From positions 62,001 through 126,000 of the forward strand of contig JANQPC010000100.1 of assembly GCA_028285485.1 (NCBI GenBank): a stretch of 64,000 nucleotides of DNA, in the 5' to 3' direction. Position 1 is the stretch's first letter. Each line of letters opens with the position of its first letter. The DNA is from Paracoccaceae bacterium (lineage in GTDB: Bacteria > Pseudomonadota > Alphaproteobacteria > Rhodobacterales > Rhodobacteraceae). The notes below the pieces were generated by a model. It saw only the letters and a list, made by a program, of their open reading frames with translations. It was not told where the DNA came from and did not search any database. Of the stretch, positions 1 through 11,621 are shown piece by piece. The translations under genes were made by a program, and so were the position numbers.

Positions 1-1669
1 ACCGCTCAAAGGCGGGATCGGCATTGCCCCAATCGATCCATCCAATGGGGTTATCCTGGCAATAGGCGTTGTTGTTGCCCATCTGCGAATTGCCCAGTTC
101 ATCACCCGCCAGGATCATCGGCGTGCCCTGGCTGAGCAAGAGCGTGGCCATCATGTTGCGTTTGCGCCGGGCACGGGCAGCGGTAATGGCGGCATCTTCC
201 GTTGGGCCTTCGACGCCGAGATTGGCCGAGAAATTTTCGCCATGCCCATCGCGCCCGCCCTCGCCATTGGCCTCGTTATGGCGCGTGGCGTAGGAAACAA
301 CATCTTCCAGCGTGAACCCGTCATGCGCAGTAAGCAGGTTGACCGATGAGGTCGCCGGACGGCCCGAATGATCGAATTGCAGGGCAGAGCCGGTGATCCG
401 GCTCGCCAGATCCGGCGCGCGGCCCGGATCGCCCCGCCAGAACCGGCGCACCCCATCGCGAAACTTGTCATTCCAGCTGCAAAACGGCGCCGAAAACGCG
501 CCGAGCTGATAGCCGCCCGGCCCGATATCCCAGGGCTCGGCAATGAGCTTCACGGTGGATAGCACCGGATCCTGCCGGATCGCCTGAAACGCCGCCGCAT
601 CGCGGTTAAAGCCGTGAGGCGTGCGGCCAAGCGATACGGCAAGATCGAAGCGGAAACCGTCAACACCCATCACCTCAACCCAATATCGCAGCGAATCCAG
701 CACCATACGCATCACCATCGGATGCTCGGTGCGCAGCGTGTTCCCGGTGCCGGTATCGTTAACGTAGTATCTGGGGTCGCCCTCCAGCCGGTAGTAGCTG
801 AGGTTATCGAGCCCCCGGAAAGCCAGGGTTGGCCCGGTCTCGTTCCCTTCGCCGGAGTGGTTGTAGACAACATCGAGGATCACCTCGATGCCTGCGCCGT
901 GGAACCGATCCACCATCCGGCGGAACTCACCAATTTCGGTGCCGGCCATATAGCGCGGCTCAGGCGCGAAGAAGCCAAGGGACTGGTAGCCCCAGTAGTT
1001 CGTGAGACCTTTATCGATCAGGAACCGATCGTTGAGAAAGGAATGCACGGGAAGAAGCTCAAGCGTGGTCACGCCAAGCTTCGTCAGGTGGTCAAGGATC
1101 GGGTCGCTGGCGAGGGCCGCGTAGCTGCCGGGCTTTTCAATGCCGGGATGCTGCATCGTCAGCCCGCGCACATGCGCCTCGTAAACGATGGTATCCTTGA
1201 TCGGTGTACCGGGCCGCCGCGGTTCGGGGAACTTGAGCGGCGCTTCGACGATGCAGCGCGGCATCATCGGCGCGCTGTCACGCGGATCGAAGGAAAGATC
1301 GCCCGCCGCCGCGCCCACGGTGTAGCCCATTAGCGCATCGTTCCAGATCGGATGCCCGGTGATCCGGCGGGCATAGGGATCAAGCAGAAGTTTGTTGGGG
1401 TTGAACCGGTGCCCGTGATCGGGGCGGTACGGGCCATACGCGCGGTAGCCGTAACGCTGCCCCGGGGCGACCCCCGCAATATGGCCGTGCCAGACATCGC
1501 CTTCGCGCTCGGGCAGATCGATCCGCGTCTCCAACCCTTCGGCATCGAAAAGGCACAGGGTCATCCGCGTTGCATGGGCTGAGAACACGGCAAAATTTAC
1601 CCCGCCCTCATCCGGGGTGGCCCCGAGAGGCGCGGGCCGGCCGGCGGTAACGGCATAATGCGCGGTCAT
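1..1669 (-). CDS. glgX: Glycogen debranching enzyme GlgX (3' part lies outside the window)
   Basis: Isoamylase-type GH13 enzyme that hydrolyses alpha-1,6 branches of phosphorylase-trimmed glycogen. The frame opens at ATG 1669 and runs uninterrupted to base 1 (about 556 codons), so the C-terminus is missing. A CBM48-like N-terminus is followed by the GH13 barrel: VDGFRFDLA carries the nucleophile Asp near residue 341, IAEPWD the acid/base Glu near 376, and LTAHDGF the third carboxylate near 445. The start overlaps the glgA stop by 4 bp (ATGA, 1666-1669), so glgX is the distal gene of the glg operon and is probably translationally coupled. The family assignment is secure; only the 3' end is unknown. 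Confidence 0.95.
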   Translation of the reverse strand, partial: MTAHYAVTAGRPAPLGATPDEGGVNFAVFSAHATRMTLCLFDAEGLETRIDLPEREGDVWHGHIAGVAPGQRYGYRAYGPYRPDHGHRFNPNKLLLDPYARRITGHPIWNDALMGYTVGAAAGDLSFDPRDSAPMMPRCIVEAPLKFPEPRRPGTPIKDTIVYEAHVRGLTMQHPGIEKPGSYAALASDPILDHLTKLGVTTLELLPVHSFLNDRFLIDKGLTNYWGYQSLGFFAPEPRYMAGTEIGEFRRMVDRFHGAGIEVILDVVYNHSGEGNETGPTLAFRGLDNLSYYRLEGDPRYYVNDTGTGNTLRTEHPMVMRMVLDSLRYWVEVMGVDGFRFDLAVSLGRTPHGFNRDAAAFQAIRQDPVLSTVKLIAEPWDIGPGGYQLGAFSAPFCSWNDKFRDGVRRFWRGDPGRAPDLASRITGSALQFDHSGRPATSSVNLLTAHDGFTLEDVVSYATRHNEANGEGGRDGHGENFSANLGVEGPTEDAAITAARARRKRNMMATLLLSQGTPMILAGDELGNSQMGNNNAYCQDNPIGWIDWGNADPAFER

Positions 1670-3093
1670 GGCGCTGGCGCGATGCTGGCGTAAAGGGCGG
1701 CGTATTCGGCGGCAGAGCGTTCCCACCCCACTGGCATCTTCATGCCGTTGCGCTGCATGAGGCGCCAGGCATCCCCCTCCTTGTAAAGATCGGTGGCGCG
1801 CATCAGGGCGCGCGCCAGCGCATCGGCGGTGGCCGGATGCACGTGAAAGCCCGTTGCCACACCGGTGCGGAGGGCCATCGGCGTGGCATCGATCACCGTA
1901 TCGATCAGCCCGCCCGTATAGGCCACGATCGGCACCGTGCCGTAGCGCAGCCCGTAAAGCTGGGTCAGCCCGCAGGGTTCAAACCGCGACGGCACGATGA
2001 TCGCATCGGCCCCGGCAATCATCAGATGCGACAGCGCCTCGTCATACCCGATCCGCACGGCAACCGAGGGGTGCCCGTTATCGGCGGCCCGAAACCGGCC
2101 CTCCAGCGTGGGATCGCCGGAGCCCAGAAGCGCAAGCTGGCCGCCGCGATCAACGAGGGCAGGCAGCGCATCGAGCAACAGATCGAGGCCCTTCTGATCG
2201 GACAGGCGAGAGACAACCACGCAAAGGGGCCCGTCGGCCTCGCCAAGCCCGAACTCCTTGCGAAGCGCCGCCTTGGCACGGCGCTTGCCGGGCGGGCTTT
2301 TGTACGCCGGAACATTGGGATCGCCCGCAGGGTTCCACACGTCCGTATCGATCCCGTTCAGGATGCCCGAAAGATCCTCGGCGCGCTGGCGCAGCACACC
2401 GTCAAGCCCCATCCCAAATTCCGGCGTCATCAATTCCCGCGCGTAGGAGGGGCTTACGGTTGTGAGCTTGGTGGCAAAGTTCAGCCCCGCCTTCAGCGCG
2501 CTGATCCCGCCCCAATACTCAAACCCAGATTCCGTGAAATCGGCACGGTCGAGGCCCAGTTGATCCAACTGGGCCGCCGGGGCCAGCCCGTGAAACGCGA
2601 TATTGTGGATCGTCATCACCGAGGGCACACGCGTGCCGTCCCGGTGCATGTAGTAGGGCGTGAGGCCGGCCTGCCAATCGTGGACATGCACCACGTCTGG
2701 CGCCCATTTTCCGGCGCCCTCCGCCGCGATCCGGGCGCCCGCGAGGCTGAGGACGGCAAACCTTTGGGGGTTGTCGGGCCAATCCCGCCCGCCGCTATCG
2801 CTGTAGGGCCCGCCATCGCGCTTGAAAAGATGGGGGGCGTCCAGAACGAAAAGCTTCAGCCCGCCCGCACTTGCCTGCAGCACCTTGGCGGGGCCGCCGA
2901 AGAGGCTTTCGAAAGTGAGGGCCGCCTTGGTTTTGCCCAGCGCGTCCATCACCACGGAGTAGCCCGGCAGCAGCGTGCGCATCTCCCACCCCTCGGCGAC
3001 CAGCGCGCCGGGAAGCGCGCCCGCCACATCGGCCAGGCCGCCCGTTTTCACAAGCGGCACACATTCCGAGGTGACGGAAAGCGCGTGCCTCAT
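1666..3093 (-). CDS. glgA: Glycogen synthase (ADP-glucose type) GlgA
   Basis: GT5 enzyme extending alpha-1,4 glucan chains from ADP-glucose. The 475-aa length is normal. The [13 protein letters not shown] motif at residues 16-28 binds the ADP-glucose phosphates, and the C-terminal Rossmann half has [14 protein letters not shown], with the conserved Glu near residue 372. The ATG overlaps the glgC stop by 4 bp (3090-3093) and its own stop overlaps glgX, placing it inside a tightly coupled glg operon. It works directly on the product of the neighbouring GlgC. Confidence 0.96.
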   Translation of the reverse strand: MRHALSVTSECVPLVKTGGLADVAGALPGALVAEGWEMRTLLPGYSVVMDALGKTKAALTFESLFGGPAKVLQASAGGLKLFVLDAPHLFKRDGGPYSDSGGRDWPDNPQRFAVLSLAGARIAAEGAGKWAPDVVHVHDWQAGLTPYYMHRDGTRVPSVMTIHNIAFHGLAPAAQLDQLGLDRADFTESGFEYWGGISALKAGLNFATKLTTVSPSYARELMTPEFGMGLDGVLRQRAEDLSGILNGIDTDVWNPAGDPNVPAYKSPPGKRRAKAALRKEFGLGEADGPLCVVVSRLSDQKGLDLLLDALPALVDRGGQLALLGSGDPTLEGRFRAADNGHPSVAVRIGYDEALSHLMIAGADAIIVPSRFEPCGLTQLYGLRYGTVPIVAYTGGLIDTVIDATPMALRTGVATGFHVHPATADALARALMRATDLYKEGDAWRLMQRNGMKMPVGWERSAAEYAALYASIAPAP

Positions 3094-4355
3094 AATGCAG
3101 CGGCCCGCCGATCAAGCATTTCCTGGGTGATAAGGGTCACGCCGCTATCGGTCACGCGGAACCACTTGCGATCTTCATCGGGGTCTTCACCCACCACAAG
3201 GCCCTCCGGGATCTGGGCACCGCGATCGACAACGGTTTTCGTAAGCCGCGCGGATCGGGCCACATTCACGTAAGGCAAAAGCACGGCGTGATCGAGCACG
3301 GCGTAGCTATTGGTATGCACCTGGGTGAAGAGAAGCGAGTTGCGCACTTCAGTCCCCGAGATGATGCAGCCGCCCGCGACCATGGAAGAAACTGCGCTGC
3401 CGCGGCGATCCTCCTCGTCATGGATAAACTTGGCGGGCGGCACGCCTTCCGAATAGGTCCAGATCGGCCAGGTGCGATCCCAAAGATCAAGCTCGGGGGT
3501 AAAATCGGTCAGATCGATATTGGCCTGCCAGAAGGCATCGACAGTGCCCACATCGCGCCAATAGGCCGCCGTATCCTCATCGGCCCGAACGCAGCTTACG
3601 TCAAAGCGGTGGGCCATCGCCTTTCCGTGTTTGACGATGTTGGGAATGATATCCTTGCCGAAATCGTGGCTAGAGTTTTCATCCGCCGCATCGGCCACGA
3701 GAATATCGCGCAGAAACGCCCAATCGAATACGTAGATGCCCATCGAGGCCAGCGCCTTGTCGGGCGCGTCCGGCATGCCCGGCGGATCGGCGGGCTTTTC
3801 GAGAAACTTCGTGATCCGGCCCGTGGCATCCACATCCATCACGCCAAAGGCCGTGGCCTCTTCGCGCGGCACGGTGAGGCAGCCCACGGTTACATCCGCG
3901 CCGCTTTCCACATGCTCGCGCAGCATGATCTCGTAATCCATCTTGTAGATGTGATCGCCCGCGAGGATCACCACGAAATCGGCCTCGTAACTATCCAGAA
4001 TATCGATGTTTTGGGTCACGGCATCGGCGGTCCCGCGATACCACATGGTTTCGCTCAGCCGCTGCGAGGCGGGCAGGATATCGAGATATTCGTTGCGCTC
4101 GGCCCGGAAGAAGGACCAGCCGCGCTGGCAATGGCGGATCAGGCTGTGCGCCTTGTACTGGGTGGCAATCGCCATCTTGCGGATGCCGGAATTGAGCGCG
4201 TTCGAAAGCGCGAAATCCACGATCCGGGTTTTGCCGCCGAAATAAACCGCGGGTTTCGCGCGCCGGTCTGTCAACTCCTTGAGGCGCGATCCGCGACCGC
4301 CTGCCAGAACAAAGGCCATGGCGCGGCTTGAAAGGCGTGTGAGTCGTTGTGTCAT
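3090..4355 (-). CDS. glgC: Glucose-1-phosphate adenylyltransferase GlgC
   Basis: Makes ADP-glucose from glucose-1-phosphate and ATP, the committed step of glycogen synthesis. The 421-aa protein has the nucleotidyltransferase signature [11 protein letters not shown] at about residues 15-25, followed by [13 protein letters not shown], and a C-terminal left-handed beta-helix region ([11 protein letters not shown] and neighbouring repeats). The ATG at 4355 is preceded by a purine-rich GGGGAGGGA ribosome site. It sits 24 bp after glgB and overlaps glgA. Bacterial GlgC enzymes are usually allosteric (fructose-6-P or fructose-1,6-bisP type), but the effector cannot be read from the sequence. Confidence 0.96.
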   Translation of the reverse strand: MTQRLTRLSSRAMAFVLAGGRGSRLKELTDRRAKPAVYFGGKTRIVDFALSNALNSGIRKMAIATQYKAHSLIRHCQRGWSFFRAERNEYLDILPASQRLSETMWYRGTADAVTQNIDILDSYEADFVVILAGDHIYKMDYEIMLREHVESGADVTVGCLTVPREEATAFGVMDVDATGRITKFLEKPADPPGMPDAPDKALASMGIYVFDWAFLRDILVADAADENSSHDFGKDIIPNIVKHGKAMAHRFDVSCVRADEDTAAYWRDVGTVDAFWQANIDLTDFTPELDLWDRTWPIWTYSEGVPPAKFIHDEEDRRGSAVSSMVAGGCIISGTEVRNSLLFTQVHTNSYAVLDHAVLLPYVNVARSARLTKTVVDRGAQIPEGLVVGEDPDEDRKWFRVTDSGVTLITQEMLDRRAAAL

Positions 4356-4379
4356 GTCATCCCTCCCCTGGATGGCCCC

Positions 4380-6593
<2,214 letters not shown>

Positions 6594-6630
6594 TACATCC
6601 GAAGCTAACAAGCTTCAGCCAAGACGCAAA

Positions 6631-9027
6631 CTACTCCGCCGCGCGATCCACCATGGCCGAGGCGATATCGGCGTTCCAGACATCGTTGAGATAGCCCCGG
6701 ATCGTGCGGTCTGACGAGAACCAGCCGCTGCGCGCGGTGTTCCGCGCGGCCATTGCAGCCCAGCCTTTTGCATCGGCAAAGGCGCGATCCACCTCCCGCT
6801 GCGCGCGCCAGTAATCGGCGAAATCCGAGGAGACCACGAAATAATCGTGGCCCGAGATGTTGTCCGCCACCCCGGCGAACAGGCCCGGCTGATCGGGCGT
6901 GAACGTGCCGTCGCGCAGCGTGTCTATTGCGCGCGCCAGCCGCTTATCCGCCGCGATGGCCTTGGCGGCGTGGTTGGCGACGGTCCGGCGCTTGATCACC
7001 TCATCGGCCGTCATCCCGAAGAGGAAGAAGTTCTCCGCGCCCACCCGTTCGCGGATTTCCACATTGGCGCCATCGAGCGTTCCGATCGTGAGCGCGCCGT
7101 TCAGCGCGAACTTCATATTCCCGGTGCCGGACGCTTCCTTGCCCGCCGTGGATATCTGCTCGGAAAGATCCGCCGCGGGGATCAGGCGTTCGGCCAGCGT
7201 GACATTGTAGTTCGGCGCGAAGATCACCTTCAGGTACGGCGAGGTCACCGGATCGGCGTTGATCTTTGTGGCCACCGAATTGATCAGGTGAATGATTTCC
7301 TTTGCGAACACGTAGCCCGGTGCCGCCTTGCCAGCGAAGATCTTCACGCGCGGGGGCCAGCCCGCATCCGGATCATCCCGGATTTCCTGCCAGAGCGCGA
7401 TGGCCTCGAGGATATTGAGATGCTGGCGCTTGTATTCGTGCATCCGCTTGATTTGAACATCGAAGATCGCGCGCGGGTCGGCGGAAAAGCCGAACTCCGT
7501 GGAAAGCCAGTTCGAGAGTTCGGATTTATTGGCTGCCTTGATATCGGCATAGCGTTCGAGAAAGCCCGCATCCTTCACCGCCGGATCAAGCTCTGCCAGC
7601 CGTTCGGCATCGCCAATCCAATCGGGCCCGATCGTTTCCGTGATCAGCTTGGCCAGGCGCGGATTGCAGCCCAGCACCCAGCGCCGCGGGGTGACCCCAT
7701 TGGTTTGGTTCACGATACGGTCCGGGTGCAGTGCGTGAAGCTCGTTAAACACCGTTTTCTTCATCAGCTCAGTGTGCAGCGCGGAGACGCCGTTCACCTT
7801 ATGCGCCATGATGAAAGAGAGCTCGCCCATGTTGATCTGGCCATTTTCGCAGATCGCCACAGCGCGGCTGGGATACTGCTTGGCATGGCTGCCATCGATC
7901 ATCTCGATCAGCTGAACGTGGCGCGGCAGAAGCCCGCGCATCAGATCCTCCGGCCAGCGCTCCAGCGCCTCGGGCAGAAGCGTGTGGTTGGTGTAGCTCA
8001 GGCAGTAGCGCGCTGTGTCGACCGCATCCTCGAAAGCCATCCCCCGCTCATCAAGAAGAATGCGTACAAGCTCGGGCCCGGCAATTGCAGGGTGGGTATC
8101 GTTGAGCTGGATCGCGACCTTTGTCGGCAACTCCCGCAGATCGTGATAGGCGCTCTCGAAGCGGCGCACGATGTCATGCAACGAGGCCGCGGTGAAGAAG
8201 TATTCCTGCTTGAGGCGCAGCGCCTTGCCTTCGGGCGTGGTGTCATCGGGGTAGAGCACCCGGCTGATCGTGCGCGCCAGCGCCTCCGGCGCCGCCGCCG
8301 CCGCGTAATCACCCCGGTTAAAGCGATCGAGATCAAAAAGCTGGGTGGGTTGCGAGGCCCAGAGGCGCAGGGTGTTCGCCCAATGCCCTTTCCAGCCCAC
8401 AATCGGTGTATCGTGGCCTTCCGCCACCACCGTTTCCGAAGGCCGCCAGACGCCGCGCACGCCTTTGACATGCACGTGCCCGCCGAACCCGATTTCAAAC
8501 GCCGCTTCGGGGCGAATGAACTCCCACGGGTTCACCTGGCGCAGCCAATCCTCGGGTTCCTCAACCTGGCGGCCGCCTTCAAAGCGCTGGCGGAAGAGGC
8601 CGTGCTCATACCGGATGCCGTAGCCATAGGCGGGCACGCCAAGCGTGGCGAGGCTTTCCATGAAGCAGGCCGCAAGGCGGCCGAGGCCGCCATTGCCCAG
8701 CGCGGCATCGGGTTCGTTGCCGACAATGGCCTTCAGATCGATCCCCAGATCATGCAGCGCGTCATGGGCCACATCCATCAGCCGCAGGTTGGAAATTGCA
8801 TCTTCCAACAGGCGGCCGACGAGAAACTCCATCGACAGGTAGTAGACGCGCTTTTCATGCCCGTCATAGGTGGCCTTGGTGGAGGCGACCCAGCGATCAA
8901 CGATCTGGTCGCGCACGGCCATGGTCAGCGCCAGCCGCCAGTCATACGTATTGGCGTGCTGCTCATCCTTGCCGATGGCGTATTTGAGGTGGCGCAGAAC
9001 GCTGGTGCGAAACTCTGCTGGCGTCAT
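6631..9027 (-). CDS. glgP: Glycogen phosphorylase GlgP
   Basis: GT35 enzyme that releases glucose-1-phosphate from glycogen chain ends using inorganic phosphate and pyridoxal phosphate. The length of 798 aa is normal. N-terminal RVYYLSMEFLVGR and the PLP-site EASGTGNMKFALNG (Schiff-base Lys near residue 638) are both intact. It is the first glg gene of this cluster, transcribed toward glgB. The gap to glpK (9028-9096) contains a GC-only hairpin around 9045-9067 without a T run, so read-through from glpK is possible. Having both synthesis and breakdown genes in one unit suggests glycogen cycling. Confidence 0.96.
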   Translation of the reverse strand: MTPAEFRTSVLRHLKYAIGKDEQHANTYDWRLALTMAVRDQIVDRWVASTKATYDGHEKRVYYLSMEFLVGRLLEDAISNLRLMDVAHDALHDLGIDLKAIVGNEPDAALGNGGLGRLAACFMESLATLGVPAYGYGIRYEHGLFRQRFEGGRQVEEPEDWLRQVNPWEFIRPEAAFEIGFGGHVHVKGVRGVWRPSETVVAEGHDTPIVGWKGHWANTLRLWASQPTQLFDLDRFNRGDYAAAAAPEALARTISRVLYPDDTTPEGKALRLKQEYFFTAASLHDIVRRFESAYHDLRELPTKVAIQLNDTHPAIAGPELVRILLDERGMAFEDAVDTARYCLSYTNHTLLPEALERWPEDLMRGLLPRHVQLIEMIDGSHAKQYPSRAVAICENGQINMGELSFIMAHKVNGVSALHTELMKKTVFNELHALHPDRIVNQTNGVTPRRWVLGCNPRLAKLITETIGPDWIGDAERLAELDPAVKDAGFLERYADIKAANKSELSNWLSTEFGFSADPRAIFDVQIKRMHEYKRQHLNILEAIALWQEIRDDPDAGWPPRVKIFAGKAAPGYVFAKEIIHLINSVATKINADPVTSPYLKVIFAPNYNVTLAERLIPAADLSEQISTAGKEASGTGNMKFALNGALTIGTLDGANVEIRERVGAENFFLFGMTADEVIKRRTVANHAAKAIAADKRLARAIDTLRDGTFTPDQPGLFAGVADNISGHDYFVVSSDFADYWRAQREVDRAFADAKGWAAMAARNTARSGWFSSDRTIRGYLNDVWNADIASAMVDRAAE

Positions 9028-9096
9028 GTATCCGTATCCGATTGGCCCCGGCCCCCAAGGCCGGCGGGGTTGGCTTACGCCGAAGGCGCGCGCTTG

Positions 9097-10584
9097 TCAC
9101 ACCGCAAGTGTGGCATGAACCGCTTTTGTCCAACGATCCACCTTCAATGCCCTTAATTCGGGCGCCATTTGTGGCGTGAACTGGCGCTCCCGCGCCCAGG
9201 TTTGCGCGAATCCCTGCTGATCGGGGTAGACGCCCGCGCGCATTCCGGCGAGCCAGGCCGCGCCCAGCGCGGTTGTTTCAAGCACTTCGGGGCGGTCGAC
9301 CGGGGCGCCCAGAATGTCGGCCAGAAATTGCATTGTCCAATCGCTCGCCGTCATCCCGCCATCCACGCGCAACACGTTATCGCCGGTGCCGCCCGGCATA
9401 TCGGCCTTCATCGCCTCCAGCAGATCGCGGGTTTGAAAGCCCACGCTTTCAAGCGCTGCCCGCGCCAGCTCCGCGGGCCCCGAATTGCGCGTGAGCCCGT
9501 AAACGGCGCCCCGGCATTCGGCATTCCAATAGGGGGCGCCAAGCCCGGTGAAGGCCGGCACAAGCACCACATCCTGCTGCGGGTCGGCGGCTTCGGCAAG
9601 CGCCTGGGTTTCGCCCGCCTCGCGGATAATCTTCAGCCCGTCGCGCAGCCATTGCACAACCGCGCCCGCGATGAAGATCGAGCCCTCGAGCGCGTAGGTG
9701 CGCGTGCCGTCAAGCTGATAGGCGATGGTGGTCAGCAGGCGGTTTGAGGAGGCAACGGGGGTCTCCCCGGTATTGAGCAGCGCAAAGCAGCCCGTACCGT
9801 AGGTGGATTTCAGCATCCCCGGCGCGAAACAGGCCTGGCCCAGCGTGGCGGCCTGCTGATCGCCCGCGATCCCGAGGATCGGGATCTCGCGGCCGAAAAG
9901 ATCGGCGCGGGTCACCCCGAAATCGGCGGCGCAATCCCGCACTTCGGGAAGCATGGCGAGCGGGACGTTAAGCAGGCGGCAGACGTCCTCATCCCAGTGC
10001 CCCTCGCGGATGTTGAACAGCAGTGTGCGGGCGGCATTGGTGGCGTCGGTGACATGCGCCTTGCCGCCCGTCATACGCCAGACAAGGTAGCTGTCGACCG
10101 TGCCGAACAGCAGCTCGCCCTTCGCGGCGCGCTCGCGGGCGCCCTCAACGTGATCGAGGATGTAGGCAAGCTTGGTGCCCGAAAAATAGGGATCGAGCAG
10201 AAGCCCCGTACGCTCGGTTACCATCGGTTCATGGCCCGCGGCGCGCATCTCCGCGCAAAGCGGCGCGGTGCGTCGATCCTGCCACACAATGGCGTTATGC
10301 ACCGGTTTGCCGGTGTCACGTTCCCACACCAGTGTGGTTTCGCGCTGGTTGGTAATGCCGATGGCCGCAATCTCTCGCGCATCGATCGAGGCGCGTTCGA
10401 TCACCTCGCGGCATGTTCCGGCGGTGGTGGACCACAGGTCGGCCGGATCATGCTCCACCCACCCCGAATCGGGGAAGTGCTGCGGAAACTCCTCCTGCGC
10501 CACGGCCGCGATCTTCATCGCCTCGTCAAAGAGGATCGCGCGGCTCGATGTCGTGCCCTGATCGATCGCCAGAATATAGGTCAT
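9097..10584 (-). CDS. glpK: Glycerol kinase GlpK
   Basis: FGGY-family kinase converting glycerol to sn-glycerol-3-phosphate. 495 aa starting [20 protein letters not shown], the ATPase phosphate-1 motif of the family, with the C-terminal [10 protein letters not shown] region intact. I used ATG 10584 because a strong ribosome site (CAGGGAGGACAG) lies just upstream. The frame is open farther upstream, but that sequence does not look like kinase. No glpF, glpD or glpR is nearby; instead it leads into the glycogen genes. Its ribosome site is an exact complement of a motif in the candidate small RNA upstream (see 10783-10922). Confidence 0.96.
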   Translation of the reverse strand: MTYILAIDQGTTSSRAILFDEAMKIAAVAQEEFPQHFPDSGWVEHDPADLWSTTAGTCREVIERASIDAREIAAIGITNQRETTLVWERDTGKPVHNAIVWQDRRTAPLCAEMRAAGHEPMVTERTGLLLDPYFSGTKLAYILDHVEGARERAAKGELLFGTVDSYLVWRMTGGKAHVTDATNAARTLLFNIREGHWDEDVCRLLNVPLAMLPEVRDCAADFGVTRADLFGREIPILGIAGDQQAATLGQACFAPGMLKSTYGTGCFALLNTGETPVASSNRLLTTIAYQLDGTRTYALEGSIFIAGAVVQWLRDGLKIIREAGETQALAEAADPQQDVVLVPAFTGLGAPYWNAECRGAVYGLTRNSGPAELARAALESVGFQTRDLLEAMKADMPGGTGDNVLRVDGGMTASDWTMQFLADILGAPVDRPEVLETTALGAAWLAGMRAGVYPDQQGFAQTWARERQFTPQMAPELRALKVDRWTKAVHATLAV

Positions 10585-10782
10585 CCACTGTCCTCCCTGC
10601 CGGCGGGCCCGGCGCCTTATTTGTCTCCCCAAGCCCCAGGTATCGCGCCCGAAGCGACCAAGCGCAACGGGGCGGTGGGCCTGTGCGGCGGCGCAACACT
10701 GTGCCGATCCTGCAACGGCGCGGGGCGAGCCGACAGGTCGCATGCACCAAATTGCGAAAGCTGTGATAGATGTTCTGTGTTG
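10585..10782. other. Intergenic region upstream of glpK
   Basis: Gene-free DNA between glpK (minus) and the candidate small RNA (plus). It must hold the glpK promoter and, if the RNA is real, the RNA promoter. No convincing sigma-70 pair is visible on either strand. A TTGCGA at 10752-10757 is a possible plus-strand -35, but no good -10 follows at 16-18 bp. The open frame extending glpK upstream through this region shows no recognisable domain. Confidence 0.5.
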
Positions 10783-10922
10783 GTGTTGGTGCTCTGGTTT
10801 CGGGCGCTCCCTGCGATACCCCGAATGCTAGAATTCACGCACCCACGTGTTTCCATGGCCGTTGGCCATGCATATGGTTCCTCCCTGACTGGACAGGCCG
10901 CACTTCGGTGCGGCTTTTTTTT
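10783..10922 (+). ncRNA. Candidate trans-acting small RNA with two CTCCCTG anti-SD motifs
   Basis: Seen directly: an outer stem pairs 10783-10792 with 10839-10848 (one mismatch, two G-U). Inside it, TTCGGG 10799-10804 pairs with CCCGAA 10820-10825, exposing CTCCCTG (10807-10813) in the loop. A second hairpin, CATGGCC-GTT-GGCCATG, spans 10854-10870. An unpaired linker carries CTCCCTG again at 10881-10887. A Rho-independent terminator closes the unit at 10897-10922. No plus-strand gene precedes the terminator. The layout recalls alphaproteobacterial AbcR and CcsR RNAs, which expose CUCCC motifs to block ribosome sites. The 5' end is unknown and no promoter was found. A cis-regulatory or remnant origin is possible. 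Confidence 0.55.
10897..10922 (+). terminator. Rho-independent terminator
   Basis: Perfect 7-bp stem GCCGCAC/GTGCGGC (10897-10903 and 10908-10914) with a stable TTCG tetraloop, followed by eight T residues (10915-10922). The T run is only on the plus-strand side, so it ends a plus-strand transcript. The T run touches the stop codon of the minus-strand SRAP gene. Confidence 0.88.
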
Positions 10923-11583
10923 ATCCCGCGAGCGGTTCGATCAGAGCGGCGCCGCTGGCGCGGTTCGAATTCACCGCCGGATCCACCCGGTGGAAGGCAA
11001 AGGCCGCCTCCACGGCCGCGCGCATCAGGGGCGCCGCCCCTTTGCCCGCCTCACCCAGCCAAAGGGGCCAATCAGCGGGATCGATCGACACGGGCATGCG
11101 GTGATGGATGGCCGACATTGTCTGGTTGGCCTTTGTGGTGACAATGGCGCAGGTGGTCAGTCGCTCGTCCCCTCGGCCCCAAACCTGCCAGACGCCCGCA
11201 AAGGCGATCGGTGCGCCATCGGCGCGGTGAATATACCAGGGCAACCGGTTGCCCTCGGTATCCTTTGTCCATTCAAAAAAACCGGTGGCGGGGATCAGGC
11301 AGCGCCGTTCGCGGCAGGCGGCGCGGAAGGCCGGTTTTTCGGCGATGGTTTCGGCGCGGGCGTTGATCAGAAGCGGGCCATCGTTTGGCGCCTTGTACCA
11401 ATGGGGGATAAATCCCCAGCGCATCGCCACAAGGCGGCGCGACTCGCCCGGCACGATCACATGAACGGTGTTGGTGGGGCAGACGTTGTAATTCGGCACG
11501 TGCGGCAGATCGTTCGCCGGCGCCGCCTCGAACAGCTGCGCCATGGCATCGGGCGGGAGGGTGATTGCGAACCGGCCGCACAT
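10921..11583 (-). CDS. SOS response-associated peptidase (SRAP, YedK/HMCES family)
   Basis: SRAP-domain protein of 220 aa, the usual length. YedK/HMCES proteins form a protective thiazolidine crosslink with abasic sites in single-stranded DNA through Cys2. That Cys is present (MCGRFA), as are the active-site Glu104 in GFFEW and His160-His161 in AIHHRMPV. It follows the 5'-nucleotidase on the same strand after 38 bp, with a GC hairpin between them (11594-11613). No LexA box is recognised upstream and no clear ribosome site precedes ATG 11583. Confidence 0.93.
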   Translation of the reverse strand: MCGRFAITLPPDAMAQLFEAAPANDLPHVPNYNVCPTNTVHVIVPGESRRLVAMRWGFIPHWYKAPNDGPLLINARAETIAEKPAFRAACRERRCLIPATGFFEWTKDTEGNRLPWYIHRADGAPIAFAGVWQVWGRGDERLTTCAIVTTKANQTMSAIHHRMPVSIDPADWPLWLGEAGKGAAPLMRAAVEAAFAFHRVDPAVNSNRASGAALIEPLAG

Positions 11584-11593
11584 CGGGGGGATA

Positions 11594-11613
11594 GCGGGCG
11601 CCGAAGCGCCCGC
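11594..11613 (-). terminator. Hairpin between 5'-nucleotidase and SRAP genes
   Basis: Perfect 8-bp inverted repeat, GCGGGCGC on both strands around a 4-nt loop (TTCG on the minus strand). No T run follows on the minus strand, so it may be an attenuator, a Rho-dependent pause structure or simply an RNA-stabilising stem rather than a full terminator. Confidence 0.4.
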
Positions 11614-11621
11614 CTTTCGCG

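Noticed and set aside
9028-9096. Terminator between glpK and glgP
   Set aside because: A GC stem exists around 9045-9067 but without a T run on the minus strand, so I did not annotate an intrinsic terminator.
6847-9156. Very long plus-strand open frame (769 codons) opposite glgP
   Set aside because: It is antisense to a gene with intact catalytic motifs, has no recognisable domain and arises from GC-rich codon bias. Similar mirror frames opposite glgB, the FadB-type gene, hisS and the ABC ATPase were rejected for the same reason.
10585-10743. Upstream extension of glpK to 10743
   Set aside because: The frame is open but shows no similarity to the kinase, and the best ribosome site is at the ATG 10584.
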